A DNA stretch of 44,697 nt from DASZZV01 sp035544835. GTDB lineage: Bacteria; Acidobacteriota; Thermoanaerobaculia; Gp7-AA8. The stretch lies in assembly GCA_035544835.1 (NCBI GenBank), contig DASZZV010000368.1:1-44697 (forward strand), in the 5' to 3' direction. Position 1 is the first letter of the stretch, and each line of letters starts with the position of its first letter. The position numbers and the translations under genes are program-made. Under the pieces are notes generated by a model that had not been told where the DNA came from, ran no database searches, and worked only from the letters and a program-made list of their open reading frames with translations. Below, one piece after another: positions 8,417-15,702 of this stretch.

Positions 8417-9733
8417 TTAGATCGCTTCACCGGAGATCACGGTCCGCGAGACCGAGGCCTCGCCGGCGAGTCCGATGGCGTTTTTCGTGGTTGACTTCAC
8501 CCGGTACATGGCGTCGTCAGCTTGCCTGATGAGGTCTTCCTTGGACAGCGCGTGGTAAGGATACGTGGCGATGCCGAAGCTGGCAGCGATGGGGATGTCG
8601 ATGTCAGGTTCGGAGTGAAAGCTGCTCTGAATGAGTGATTTCCTGACACGGCCGGCCACGAGGCTTGCCTGGGTCTGATCGGTCTGGGGAAGGATGATGC
8701 AGAACTCGTCGCCGCCGAAGCGGACGACTTTGTCGATGTTTCGAACAGCACCGAGAATCCGCTTCGCCACTTCCTGCAGGACACGTGACCCCATGAGATG
8801 ACCATGCTTGTTGTTGACCAGCTTCAGATCATCGAGGTCGAGAAAGATGATGCTGAAAAAGGCGCCGTAGCGACGGGCGCGCTCGATCTCCTCATCCAGG
8901 TAGGAATCGAAAAAGCGGCGATTGAAAGCCTTGGTCAGATCATCCCGCATCGCCAGGTCCTGGCTTCTGGTCAACTGATGGAGATGGGCCACGACACCGC
9001 GCACGGCGCGAATGTAGCGGGCGGCCAGCAGTCCGGCCGACTCGTTGATCTCCACGTCAGGGGGCACGGCCGCTGTGAAAAACCCGAGGATCTCTCCCGC
9101 GATCTCAATCGGGATGGCAATGAGGGACTGGCCTTCCGGCGCTTTCCCGAACAGCCAGGTGCGATGATCGAGAGCCGCCTCTTCGGCCAGATTCTTCAGC
9201 ATGGCGTTCGTCTCATCGCCTGGTGAAGCCGCAGTTCGATCGGTCGTGAATACTGCAACAAAGCGGTCGAGACGTGCGTCATGTAAGATCAGAGTCCCTG
9301 CCGGCAGCCTCAGAATTGCGAGCGCCGAGCGTGTGATCTTCTCGAATAAGAGCTCAGGATCGCCGACCAGCATCAGATCGCGCACTTCGGCGAATAGATC
9401 GACCTCCTGTTCGAGATCGGCGGCACGCTCCAGAGTGACGGCGAGATCGCCCGCCATCCCGAGAAACTCTTCAGGACTGGCCAGAAAGGCACTCTCCTCC
9501 AGACGAAGATCACCAAAGCTCCGCACCGGGGCTGTCTTCGCCGACTCGAGGAGGACCCGCACTCTCGATCGTCCCGCCGGAGGAACGTCACCCGAGAACT
9601 GGCCGTCGATCACGATGATCATGGAGTCGCGGCTGTCCTGAAAATGGACGAAAGTCCGGTCAGGACACCGAGTGCGAAGGGTCGCGAGAAACCCCTCGCG
9701 ATTCGTACATACCGCAATCTGATTGCGATTCAT
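8417..9733 (-). CDS. GGDEF diguanylate cyclase with GAF-like sensor region
   Basis: 438 residues. An N-terminal region of about 95 residues is of unknown fold. A GAF-like segment follows (about 130-255), then a GGDEF domain (about 265-425). The active-site motif is intact (FGGDEF, GGDEF at 340-344), and an inhibitory-site RxxD (R331-N-I-D334) sits five residues before it, so product feedback is expected. The protein should make cyclic di-GMP from two GTP in the cytoplasm. The start at 9733 (MNRNQIAVCTN) is preferred; the open frame continues upstream but would encode the tandem hairpin arms. It leads the minus-strand run with DUF4388, TPR-like and SPOR genes. Confidence 0.9.
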   Translation of the reverse strand: MNRNQIAVCTNREGFLATLRTRCPDRTFVHFQDSRDSMIIVIDGQFSGDVPPAGRSRVRVLLESAKTAPVRSFGDLRLEESAFLASPEEFLGMAGDLAVTLERAADLEQEVDLFAEVRDLMLVGDPELLFEKITRSALAILRLPAGTLILHDARLDRFVAVFTTDRTAASPGDETNAMLKNLAEEAALDHRTWLFGKAPEGQSLIAIPIEIAGEILGFFTAAVPPDVEINESAGLLAARYIRAVRGVVAHLHQLTRSQDLAMRDDLTKAFNRRFFDSYLDEEIERARRYGAFFSIIFLDLDDLKLVNNKHGHLMGSRVLQEVAKRILGAVRNIDKVVRFGGDEFCIILPQTDQTQASLVAGRVRKSLIQSSFHSEPDIDIPIAASFGIATYPYHALSKEDLIRQADDAMYRVKSTTKNAIGLAGEASVSRTVISGEAI

Positions 9734-9781
9734 TAGGTAGCGCCATTCTACGCGAAGCCCGGGCTCGCGGTGTGTACTGCA

Positions 9782-9988
9782 GCATCTGTAAGGCACTGGC
9801 ACTCCTGCCTGTGTGCCGCGGGCATCTGTGTGGCACTGGCACTCCTGCCTGTGTGCCGCGGGCATCTGTGTGGCACAGGCACTCCTGCCTGTGTGCCGCG
9901 GCGTCGAGCCGCGGCTTTCCTGCTACGATTCAAAGGGAGGTCGGCCTCGACGGCCGACACACAGGCAAGAGTGCCTGTGCCACACAAA
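9782..9988. repeat. Nested-hairpin element, family A copy 2, with triplicated left arm
   Basis: The left arm is present as three tandem 40-bp units (9782-9821, 9822-9861, 9862-9901), each starting GCATCTGT. One right arm ends at 9988. The inner hairpin is GCCGCGGC-GTCGA-GCCGCGGC, differing from copy 1 by a paired A-T to G-C change. It lies between the divergent GGDEF and glycosyltransferase genes. Confidence 0.9.
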
Positions 9989-10032
9989 AGGCCGATCTCA
10001 CCAGAATGCGCTGCTTTAAGATGTCCGGTCAA

Positions 10033-10881
10033 ATGAGAGTGGCCCGGATTCTTGGTGCCCAGGCACGCTTCTACGCACGGAAGTCCTTTGAGGGCGACAC
10101 TTCCGGAGGCGCCTCGGAAAGCTGGACAGTGACGAGCGACGATGAGGCTGGCTCAGGGACCGGCGCCGTGGCCCCGCTCAAATCACTCGCCACGCGACTC
10201 AATACCTCAGCCGATCTGGTCCATATCTACGGCGCCGTGCCGGGCGGCTTCCTCCGCAGCCTGACGATTCCCTTCCTCTTCGAAACGCCCCCAGCGGGAA
10301 CTCGGAACAGTTGGTGGTCGAGGCTCGGCAAGGGCAACGCGGTCGATGAGGACACGACGAAACACCCGATTCCGGAAGCGGTCGATGAAGCCTGGTTTCG
10401 CGATGCCCCCTCGTCTCGCCGACTGCAACGGGTCCGTATCGGAAGCCTGGGAGGGGGCCGCGATCTGAGACGGATGATCGAGCTCTCCATCGCTCGGTTC
10501 TCACGTTTCCGCGACGACATCGATTGGGATTTGTTTGACGAGCCACCTGAGCCGGCGGTCTTCGACAAGCTCTCGCTGTGGATCGATCCGACCGTCGAGG
10601 AGAACGATCGCGACGGGTTCGTGGCCGAGGCCCTGGTGGCCGGCGCCCCGGTTGTTGCAGCGGCGAATCGGCCCAATGTCGAGCGCCTTCAGGACGGTCG
10701 GTGCGGATTCCTGGTGCCACCCGGAGACCCCAATGAGCTGGTGCATGCGGCGCTCACGGCGCTCTTCAAGGACGAGCTGGCGCAACCGCGCCTGACGGCG
10801 GCGCGGGAGAGCCGGGACCGCTTTCGATCCGCGAACCGCCTCGAGGTCCTGCAACGTTTGTACGACGAGATGGTCCAGTGA
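10033..10881 (+). CDS. Glycosyltransferase family 4-like protein, shortened
   Basis: 282 residues. The C-terminal half has the GT4 donor-site pattern: DRDGFVAEALVAGAPVVAAA, then NVERLQDGRCGFLVPPGDP, then a terminal helix. The N-terminal half is much reduced compared with usual GT4 enzymes of 350-400 residues; only an LVHIYGAVPGGFL segment resembles the acceptor domain. It may be an unusual or non-catalytic member. ATG at 10033 (MRVARILGAQARFYAR) is chosen; 10021 is an in-frame alternative, and the longer extension lies in the hairpin element. The stop overlaps the next gene (GTGA). Confidence 0.7.
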   Translation: MRVARILGAQARFYARKSFEGDTSGGASESWTVTSDDEAGSGTGAVAPLKSLATRLNTSADLVHIYGAVPGGFLRSLTIPFLFETPPAGTRNSWWSRLGKGNAVDEDTTKHPIPEAVDEAWFRDAPSSRRLQRVRIGSLGGGRDLRRMIELSIARFSRFRDDIDWDLFDEPPEPAVFDKLSLWIDPTVEENDRDGFVAEALVAGAPVVAAANRPNVERLQDGRCGFLVPPGDPNELVHAALTALFKDELAQPRLTAARESRDRFRSANRLEVLQRLYDEMVQ

Positions 10882-12092
10882 CCATGGACTTCGAGCTCCT
10901 TCCCCCCTTTCAGCGCCGGGTCATGGCGACTGCTACGGAACTAGCCAGAGCGGAGCAACGAGAGGTGTATCTCGTCGGAGGAGCAGTTCGCGATCTCCTG
11001 CTCGGAAAGACCACGCGAGACATTGACTTCACTCTGCCGGCCGGCACCGCTGGATTCGCGGCCGGCCTGGCCCGGAGCCTCGGCGGAGAGGTGGTCTCCT
11101 TCCCTGCCTTCAGAACTCACAAGATCGAGCCTCCCGGCGAAGCGCCGATCGACGTGACGGAGGTGCGGAGTGAGACATACGAATTTCCCGGAGCGCTGCC
11201 AACCGTGACTCATGGGACGCTGCGACAGGATATGGAGCGACGTGACTTCAGCATCAACGCCATCGCCTACCGCCTTCATGACAGGGCGATGATCGACCTC
11301 CTCGGTGGCATCGATGATCTCCGAGCCGGAGTCCTCCGGGCTCTACACGACCGAAGCTTCCTCGATGATCCGACGCGAATGCTTCGCGGCGTGCGGCTGG
11401 CATCGAGGCTCAGCCTCTCTTTCGATACGCAGACACGGACGCTCCTCGATGTCGCAGTTCGACAGGGTGCTCTGACGACGATCTCCCCGCACCGTTTATG
11501 GCGGGAGGTTCTTCTGGCCTTCGAAGAGGAGCGCCCGGTCGCGGCGCTTCGGGCCATGTCAGCCGCCGGTCTGGTTCCGTTCGATGTCCAACCAGAGGAC
11601 AGACGGGATCGGGAGGTAGAAGCTCTGGCAACGGCAACTCCTGGGGAGCGTGACCTGATCGTGGCCGGCCATCTCGTTGCCTCGCCTGAAAGAGTCGCCG
11701 AGACTTTCAGGGGCTGCGAGTGGAGCGAGCGCCGAAAGCGTGAGCTGCAGCGAATCGTAGAATCGAGAGAGACCGCCTCGAGGGAGCTCCCGCAGCGCTC
11801 CTCAGCTGCGGCGCAATTCCAGTTCCTGCAACGCCTGCCGCTCATTCTCGTTCGAATCATGAGCGTTACCGACGCCGAACATGGAGAGGTCTTCCGACGT
11901 TATCTGCGAGCTGCCAAAACGCCGATCTCATTCCGTCATCCGGACCGCTCCCTTCTGCCAGGACCACATATGGGACTGGCCTTGAACGAGGCCCGGCAGG
12001 CCCTGTTCGAAGGGTCCATAACGCCGGAAGAGGCGCAAAGTTTTGCAAGCGCGGCCGCCATCCGCTATTTTAGTGAGCGGGAGGGAGCATGA
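10878..12092 (+). CDS. cca: CCA tRNA nucleotidyltransferase / poly(A) polymerase family
   Basis: 404 residues. The class II nucleotidyltransferase head is clear: YLVGGAVRDLLLGK (31-44), the metal-binding pair D48/D50 in TRDIDF, IDVTEVR (91-97) and RRDFSINAIAYRL (121-133), then DLLGGIDDL and the DPTRMLRGVRLASRL motif. It adds or repairs the 3' CCA of tRNA; some relatives add poly(A) instead. No HD phosphohydrolase domain is visible. The GTG at 10878 overlaps the upstream stop; an ATG two codons later is also possible. It overlaps the next gene by four bases. Confidence 0.9.
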   Translation: MTMDFELLPPFQRRVMATATELARAEQREVYLVGGAVRDLLLGKTTRDIDFTLPAGTAGFAAGLARSLGGEVVSFPAFRTHKIEPPGEAPIDVTEVRSETYEFPGALPTVTHGTLRQDMERRDFSINAIAYRLHDRAMIDLLGGIDDLRAGVLRALHDRSFLDDPTRMLRGVRLASRLSLSFDTQTRTLLDVAVRQGALTTISPHRLWREVLLAFEEERPVAALRAMSAAGLVPFDVQPEDRRDREVEALATATPGERDLIVAGHLVASPERVAETFRGCEWSERRKRELQRIVESRETASRELPQRSSAAAQFQFLQRLPLILVRIMSVTDAEHGEVFRRYLRAAKTPISFRHPDRSLLPGPHMGLALNEARQALFEGSITPEEAQSFASAAAIRYFSEREGA

Positions 12093-12883
12093 ATCGGCGG
12101 ATCCTGTCAGCGACTCTGGTCATCTTCGCCTCTTCATCCCTGGCGCTTTTCGCGCAGGACGCTACGCCGGCCCTCGATCCCTCCTTTCGAGATCTCGGCG
12201 GATCGATCGCGATTCCGATCGATCCAAAAGCCTTCAATCCTCGGAAGTACGAGATCCCGGAGCTTTCCGGCAGCCTCCCAGGAGCGGGAACGCATCTCGA
12301 CGAGGGCAGGCTCCCAAAGGTCATCGCCGACTACGCGGTCGTCTCCGGAGACATCCGGCAGCGGATCACGATCTTCTCCGGCGGCCTCGTCGCCGTCCAC
12401 ATGTCCGGCTTCGGCGGAACGATTCGAAAAAGGGTCATGATTCCAACCGGAGCGATGAAAGTCTATCGCGACGCTCTGTCGGCGGACGTCCTCTCCTCAA
12501 TTCCCCGCGATCTCTCCTCGATGGCCCGGGATGCCGACCGCGCTACCCTTAGGATCTATCGGGAAGACGGTACATTTGCAGAGCGCGTCTTCCCGCTTTC
12601 TCTGATCCTGCCTACGCAAATGGAGCAGTTTCGTAGCATCCTCGATGACCTGCTTCGGGTGGTCACCCAGGATCGACTGGTCACAAATCCGATGACCGAC
12701 TACAAGCCGGTAGTCGGCGATCGTCTGATCGCTGACGACAAAAAGACCTACGTGGTGCGCAGGATCGGGAATCAAGGCGAATTCATCGAAGTCGACTGCC
12801 TTCAGGAGCCTGTGAAGCTGTACGTCGCCGTGAAGGATCTGCACAATTACTTCATCGCCTCCCTCGGGCAGCCCCAGCGCTGA
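12089..12883 (+). CDS. Secreted protein of unknown function
   Basis: 264 residues with a signal peptide (MNRRILSATLVIFASSSLALFA, cleavage before QDATPA). The mature part is beta-rich with no motif I recognise; short stretches such as RITIFSGGLVAVHMSG and KTYVVRRIGNQGEFIEVDCL look like small barrel strands. A GAGGGAG ribosome-binding site precedes the ATG, which overlaps the cca stop as ATGA. Its tight placement between cca and rsmD suggests an operon member, but no function is proposed. Confidence 0.8.
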   Translation: MNRRILSATLVIFASSSLALFAQDATPALDPSFRDLGGSIAIPIDPKAFNPRKYEIPELSGSLPGAGTHLDEGRLPKVIADYAVVSGDIRQRITIFSGGLVAVHMSGFGGTIRKRVMIPTGAMKVYRDALSADVLSSIPRDLSSMARDADRATLRIYREDGTFAERVFPLSLILPTQMEQFRSILDDLLRVVTQDRLVTNPMTDYKPVVGDRLIADDKKTYVVRRIGNQGEFIEVDCLQEPVKLYVAVKDLHNYFIASLGQPQR

Positions 12884-12902
12884 ATGACGAGCCCTGTGAG
12901 AA

Positions 12903-13481
12903 ATGCGGGCTAGCGTGCGCCTCAGCGCCGGCACGTTGCGCGGAAGAAAAATCTCCATTCCCACCGACCTCGACATTCGCCCCACCTCGGACAAGGCACG
13001 TCAGGCCTTCTTCAACATCATCGGACCGCGGATCGAGGGTTCACGCTTCCTCGACCTCTTCGCCGGCACCGGCGCCTTCGCTTTCGAGGCCGTTTCGAGG
13101 GGCGCCGCCGCGGTCGTGGCCGTGGACCGCTCACCAAAAAGCACGCGACTCATCGAGGCCACCGCCGCTCAAATGCAGGTGAGCGTGGAGACCCTGACTG
13201 CAGACGCTCTTGAAGCCCTGGAACGGAATTGGCCAGTCCCATTTGACGTGGTCTACGCCGATCCTCCCTACGACTACGTGGGATATCAGGAACTGGTGGA
13301 CACGATCGACACCTTCCTGCCCCTGGCACCGGGCGCGACCGTCGGCGTGGAGCATCGCTCCATCGGAATGCCTTTCCGCACCGATTCGTGTCAGCGCCTT
13401 ATTTTTCGCCGCGATAGCCGATACGGGAATGTCGCGATCTCGATTTTCGATACGCCGGACGATGACAATGCCTCCGATTGA
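12903..13481 (+). CDS. rsmD: 16S rRNA (guanine(966)-N(2))-methyltransferase RsmD
   Basis: 192 residues. The SAM-binding motif FLDLFAGTGAFAFEAVSRGA (49-68), the family motif RPTSDKARQAFFNII (26-40), and the catalytic DPPY (120-123) identify RsmD. It methylates G966 of 16S rRNA during 30S assembly. Its 3' end overlaps the rhodanese gene by 20 bp, so the pair is co-translated. Confidence 0.93.
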   Translation: MRASVRLSAGTLRGRKISIPTDLDIRPTSDKARQAFFNIIGPRIEGSRFLDLFAGTGAFAFEAVSRGAAAVVAVDRSPKSTRLIEATAAQMQVSVETLTADALEALERNWPVPFDVVYADPPYDYVGYQELVDTIDTFLPLAPGATVGVEHRSIGMPFRTDSCQRLIFRRDSRYGNVAISIFDTPDDDNASD

Positions 13482-13788
13482 GATCACCGCCTCCGAGCTC
13501 CACGACGAGATGTCCGCGGCTCAACCGCCGCTTCTGATCGATGTCCGCAATCCCTGGGAGCATGAGGTGGCCCGAATCGCCGGAAGCACTTTGATTCCAC
13601 TCGACAGTCTCCAGTCGCGAATCAGCGAGATCGAGGCCGGCCGGCGCCTGGTCGTCTACTGCCATCACGGCATGCGCTCTCTAACGGCTGCGCAGTTCCT
13701 GCAGCAGGCCGGACGGGAAGCTCGGTCTCTTCAGGGTGGCATCGATCACTGGTCCCGTTCCATCGATCCCGACGTTCCAAGATACTGA
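13462..13788 (+). CDS. Single-domain rhodanese-like sulfurtransferase
   Basis: 108 residues forming one rhodanese domain. LLIDVRNPWEHEVARIAGS is the typical N-terminal motif, and YCHHGMRS carries the active-site cysteine C67 at the start of the six-residue loop. Such proteins carry sulfur as a persulfide; the acceptor is unknown here. ATG at 13462 (MTMPPIE) or 13468 both fit; both lie inside the 3' end of rsmD. Confidence 0.88.
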   Translation: MTMPPIEITASELHDEMSAAQPPLLIDVRNPWEHEVARIAGSTLIPLDSLQSRISEIEAGRRLVVYCHHGMRSLTAAQFLQQAGREARSLQGGIDHWSRSIDPDVPRY

Positions 13789-13798
13789 GTGAAGGAAA

Positions 13799-13879
13799 TT
13801 GAGAATTGAGAATTGAGAAATTAGAAGAGGCCAACTCGCTGCCTTTCTTTCTCAATTCTCAATTCTCAATTCTCAATTC
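13799..13879. repeat. Facing heptamer arrays, units ATTGAGA and TCTCAAT
   Basis: Left: three ATTGAGA-type units. Right: four TCTCAAT-type units, exact reverse complement of the left, around an 18-25 base loop. It lies between the rhodanese and phoH genes and would form a long AT-rich hairpin in the transcript. Confidence 0.85.
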
Positions 13880-13894
13880 GACAAAAGGAGAGCT

Positions 13895-14845
13895 ATGAGT
13901 CTGACACTAAGTGGCGAAGAAGCGACGACGCTGTTCGGAATTCACGACCAGAACCTTCGGGCTATCGAAGACGCCTTCAAGGTCAAAGTATCGACGCGCA
14001 ATGGCGAGATCTTCGTTCAGGGTGAGGGTCCGGGCGTCGCCACCGCGGAGAAGCTGCTGGGGCAACTCGTGCAACTCATGGAATCGGGTTTCCCGATGAA
14101 GAAACACGACATCATGACTGCCATCCGCGTTCTGCACGACAATCCCGAAGCGAACATCGTCGACTTTTTCTCCGACACCTCCCTGTCCCCTTCCGTGAAG
14201 AAAGTCGCCACGCCGCGGAATGCCGCTCAGAAGCTCTACATGCAGGCCATTCAGGATTACGACATGACCTTCGGAATCGGACCGGCCGGTACGGGCAAGA
14301 CTTTTCTGGCGGTGGCAATGGCCGCCAACGCGCTGGCGGAGAAGTCGATCAAGCGCATCATCCTCTGCCGCCCCGCTGTCGAGGCCGGTGAGAAGCTCGG
14401 GTTCCTTCCCGGCGATCTGCTCGAGAAGATCAATCCCTACCTCCGCCCTCTTTACGACTCGCTGTACGACCTGCTCGGGTTCGAGAAGGTCGGCAAGATG
14501 CTGGAGAAAACCGTCATCGAGATCGCCCCGCTGGCCTTCATGCGCGGTCGCACGCTCAGCGACGCTTTCATCATCCTCGACGAAGCTCAGAACACCACTC
14601 CCGAACAGATGAAGATGTTCCTCACCCGCCTCGGTTTTGGCTCCAAGGCGGTCATCACCGGCGACGTCACGCAGATCGATCTCCCGGAAGGAAAACGTTC
14701 CGGTCTCAAAGACGCCTTCGACACCTTGAAGGACGTGCAGGGAGTGAAGTTCTTCCACTTCTCGGAAAAGGACGTCGTGCGCCACCCTCTGGTGGGCAAG
14801 ATCGTCCACGCCTATGACAAGAGAGACCACACCGGCCGCCCGTAA
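13895..14845 (+). CDS. PhoH-like ATPase (PhoH/YbeZ)
   Basis: 316 residues. An N-terminal KH-like region (1-100) is followed by the PhoH P-loop domain with GPAGTGKT (129-136), Walker B IILDEAQNTT (226-235) and ITGDVTQIDLP. PhoH/YbeZ proteins are ATPases associated with RNA metabolism, and they work beside YbeY in ribosome maturation and RNA processing. A strong ribosome-binding site (AAAGGAGAGCT) precedes the ATG. The last 32 bases overlap the start of ybeY, a gene order conserved in many bacteria. Confidence 0.93.
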   Translation: MSLTLSGEEATTLFGIHDQNLRAIEDAFKVKVSTRNGEIFVQGEGPGVATAEKLLGQLVQLMESGFPMKKHDIMTAIRVLHDNPEANIVDFFSDTSLSPSVKKVATPRNAAQKLYMQAIQDYDMTFGIGPAGTGKTFLAVAMAANALAEKSIKRIILCRPAVEAGEKLGFLPGDLLEKINPYLRPLYDSLYDLLGFEKVGKMLEKTVIEIAPLAFMRGRTLSDAFIILDEAQNTTPEQMKMFLTRLGFGSKAVITGDVTQIDLPEGKRSGLKDAFDTLKDVQGVKFFHFSEKDVVRHPLVGKIVHAYDKRDHTGRP

Positions 14846-15299
14846 AGACGTCGATGTTTCGGTCAGCGGCTGCGCAGTACGCCGGCTGAGCCGCGCCGCC
14901 ATCGGCTTATTCGTTGAGGACTGTCTTGCTGCCCTGCATAGGCTGTCGGCCGCTCCCCACGATGTCACCGAGGTGGCCATCGCCTTCGTCGGAGACGAAG
15001 AGATGCAGCGTCTCAATCGCACCTACAGAAAAAAGAACGAGACCACCGACGTACTGACATTCCCGGCCGACTCGACCTACTCGTTTCCCGGAGACGAGGC
15101 CCGACCCCTCGGCGACATAGCCATCTCCATCGACCAGGCCAGGCGGCAGGCCGCCGAAGAGAAGCACAGCCTGGCGACAGAAGTCCGCTACCTGCTCCTT
15201 CACGGCATCCTCCACGCCTTCGGTTACGACCACGCTACCGATGAGGGCGAGATGGACGCGCTGGAGTTGAAGGTGCGGAAGCGAGTGGGACTTAAGTAA
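14814..15299 (+). CDS. ybeY: Endoribonuclease / rRNA maturation factor YbeY
   Basis: 161 residues. The zinc site is complete: HGILHAFGYDH (H130, H134, H140), with TTDVLTFP (77-84) and GDIAIS also typical. YbeY is a metal-dependent endoribonuclease that acts in 16S rRNA 3'-end processing and 70S quality control. It overlaps phoH by 32 bp; the overlap supports translational coupling. Confidence 0.94.
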   Translation: MTRETTPAARKDVDVSVSGCAVRRLSRAAIGLFVEDCLAALHRLSAAPHDVTEVAIAFVGDEEMQRLNRTYRKKNETTDVLTFPADSTYSFPGDEARPLGDIAISIDQARRQAAEEKHSLATEVRYLLLHGILHAFGYDHATDEGEMDALELKVRKRVGLK

Positions 15300-15302
15300 G
15301 TA

Positions 15303-15692
15303 AGTCGGCGCGCAGCGCCGACCGGAACGCCGCCGTTCGTGGCAAGGGTTTCCGAACCCTTGTGCCGCGGCGTTCCTGTAACGATTCGCACAAACCTCGC
15401 CAGCACGCCCTGCATGATGCGGCTCGAAGCCGGCGGCCCGGCCGCCTGGAAGGCGGCGCTCCTTACGAAGGGCGGCCAGACGCTAGGTTTTCTTGGGGTA
15501 TTGCTCGCCGCAATAGCCGTGGTGCGGCTGCGGTAGGGAGGGGGCGAATGAACCGGAATCCGAGGCGCGAAGCGCCGTCGGAACTGCCGGCTTCCAGCGC
15601 TGCGCTGGCTGGGATTGGTCCAAGTCTCGACAGGAACGCCGCGGCTCGACGCCGCGGCACAAGAGTTCGGAAACTCTTGCCACGAACGGCCC
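15303..15692. repeat. Long composite hairpin region (family A variant), no gene
   Basis: This gap of about 400 bases between the convergent ybeY and SNF2 genes contains no credible coding region. Left arm 15332-15379 pairs with 15631-15690. Local palindromes AAGGGTTTCCGAACCCTT (left) and the right-arm equivalent (reverse complement AAGAGTTTCCGAACTCTT) differ by two paired substitutions. The right arm also holds GCCGCGGC-GTCGA-GCCGCGGC, as in family A copy 2; the left arm lacks half of it. The middle has further GC-rich palindromes. Confidence 0.8.
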
Positions 15693-15702
15693 TCCGAACC
15701 TC

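Noticed and set aside
9734..9865. N-terminal extension of the GGDEF protein
   Set aside because: It translates the tandem hairpin arms; the ATG at 9733 gives the natural start.
9782..9901. Three regular 40-bp direct repeats as a CRISPR array
   Set aside because: The units are contiguous, with no unique spacers, and they form one arm of a hairpin element.
13907..15022. Frame antisense to phoH and ybeY
   Set aside because: Both sense genes are well supported and overlap in conserved order.
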